Below, one piece after another: positions 63,915 through 64,000 of a stretch of 64,000 bases of DNA. Position 1 is the first letter of the stretch. The number at the start of each line of letters is the position of its first letter. The notes beneath the pieces are model-generated. The model was given only the letters and a program-made list of their open reading frames with translations, was not told the origin of the DNA and did not search any database. This DNA is from Auanema rhodensis. Its lineage: Eukaryota; Nematoda; Chromadorea; Rhabditida; Rhabditidae. The translations under genes were made by a program, and so were the position numbers. Location of the stretch: positions 310,001 to 374,000 of the forward strand of contig CAXKVF010000076.1 of NCBI GenBank assembly GCA_964057225.1, read 5' to 3'.

Positions 63915-64000
63915 TACATACCAAGTGCACATCACGTGTACATTTAATTAGCATAAATTAAAGTTCACGTAAATTTCAAAGTCATGGTTACCATGCACCA
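63915..64000. repeat. Partial monomer at the right edge
   Basis: The first 86 bases of a consensus-like monomer with C82, cut by the window end. The array evidently continues. Likewise, base 1 of the window is a monomer start only because of where the window was cut. Confidence 0.97.

Larger units (their letters stand above)
1..64000. repeat. 176-bp satellite DNA array filling the window
   Basis: Every part of the window aligns to one 176-bp monomer in a single orientation. Monomers starting with tacataccaag begin at 1, 177, 353, 529 and so on. I count 363 complete monomers and an 86-bp remainder. Consensus GC is about 32% (57 of 176 bases by hand). Neighbouring monomers usually differ at only a few sites, so homogenisation is strong. 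Apart from one 32-bp insertion, one patch of 1-bp indels and five copies of a shared 1-bp deletion, the period is exactly 176. No gene, transposon fragment or inversion breaks it. Arrays of this kind are known from centromeric, pericentromeric and subtelomeric heterochromatin. Which of these applies, and in which species, cannot be read from the window. The boundaries lie outside on both sides. Confidence 0.99.

Noticed and set aside
1-64000. CRISPR array, because of regular repetition
   Set aside because: There are no unique spacers. The whole 176-bp unit is repeated, there are no cas genes, and the repeat is far longer than CRISPR repeats.
1-64000. Inverted monomers or strand switches
   Set aside because: All monomer starts read in the same direction throughout. 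The only inverted repeats are the short dyads within each monomer.
1-64000. Known plant satellite such as the Arabidopsis 178-bp or Brassica 176-bp centromere repeat
   Set aside because: The length is similar, but the sequence does not resemble what I recall of those repeats, and length alone is not evidence of identity.

Overview
The window is one uninterrupted block of satellite DNA. A monomer of 176 bp, about 32% GC by hand count of the consensus, is repeated head to tail on one strand from the first base to the last: 363 complete monomers plus a final 86 bp fragment. I see no protein gene, RNA gene, mobile element, CRISPR array or inverted segment. Very long arrays of a nucleosome-sized AT-rich monomer are typical of eukaryotic (peri)centromeric or subtelomeric heterochromatin, so the source is a eukaryote. 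A plant is plausible because 160-180 bp satellites are common there, but nothing in the sequence fixes the taxon, and I do not recognise the monomer as a named family.

Monomer anatomy, numbering 1-176 from the first base: an ATCACGTG octamer at 17-24; TTCACGT at 50-56; an odd-length dyad CATGGT-T-ACCATG at 69-81, extended to 68-82 when base 82 is A; an A5T3 tract and a T5 tract at 95-108; and a perfect 10-bp palindrome TTCACGTGAA at 161-170. Across the monomer junction the three WTCACGT motifs lie 32 and 33 bp apart in one orientation.

Most monomers differ from the consensus at only a few positions (mainly 11, 21, 31, 70, 82-84, 102, 126, 128, 136, 139, 141, 145, 148 and 156). These variants show a mosaic of higher-order repeats (HORs). 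From the left: irregular units (1-2640); a 7-mer HOR (2641-5104); dimers (6161-7216 and 7569-8448); a patch with seven scattered 1-bp indels (about 8505-9190); HORs of 7 to 20 units marked by a recurring boundary triplet, with an embedded dimer run (9504-26927); a perfect-looking 8-mer pair (26928-29743); a 12/13-unit duplicate pair flanking the only foreign sequence, a 32-bp T-rich insertion (29744-35407); 13-15-unit and 12-unit duplications (34880-42975); a dimer run (43152-44031); a nearly identical 10-mer pair (45440-48959); a trimer pair (49840-50895); a 15-mer family tagged by a 1-bp deletion, with whole and truncated copies (51072-59867); and an 18-mer family cut by the window end (59868-64000).

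Phase bookkeeping supports the description. The register of the monomer start drifts by -1 across 8.5-9.2 kb, by +32 at 32.34 kb, and by -1 at each of five shared deletions (51.2, 53.9, 55.1, 57.7 and 60.0 kb). Those events account for all net length change between the first and last monomer. The array therefore evolved by in-register unequal exchange or amplification, mostly in whole-monomer steps.

What the array does is inferred only: it may be a centromere or heterochromatin substrate. The repeated CACGTG-type sites and dyads are the only candidate functional elements I can point to.
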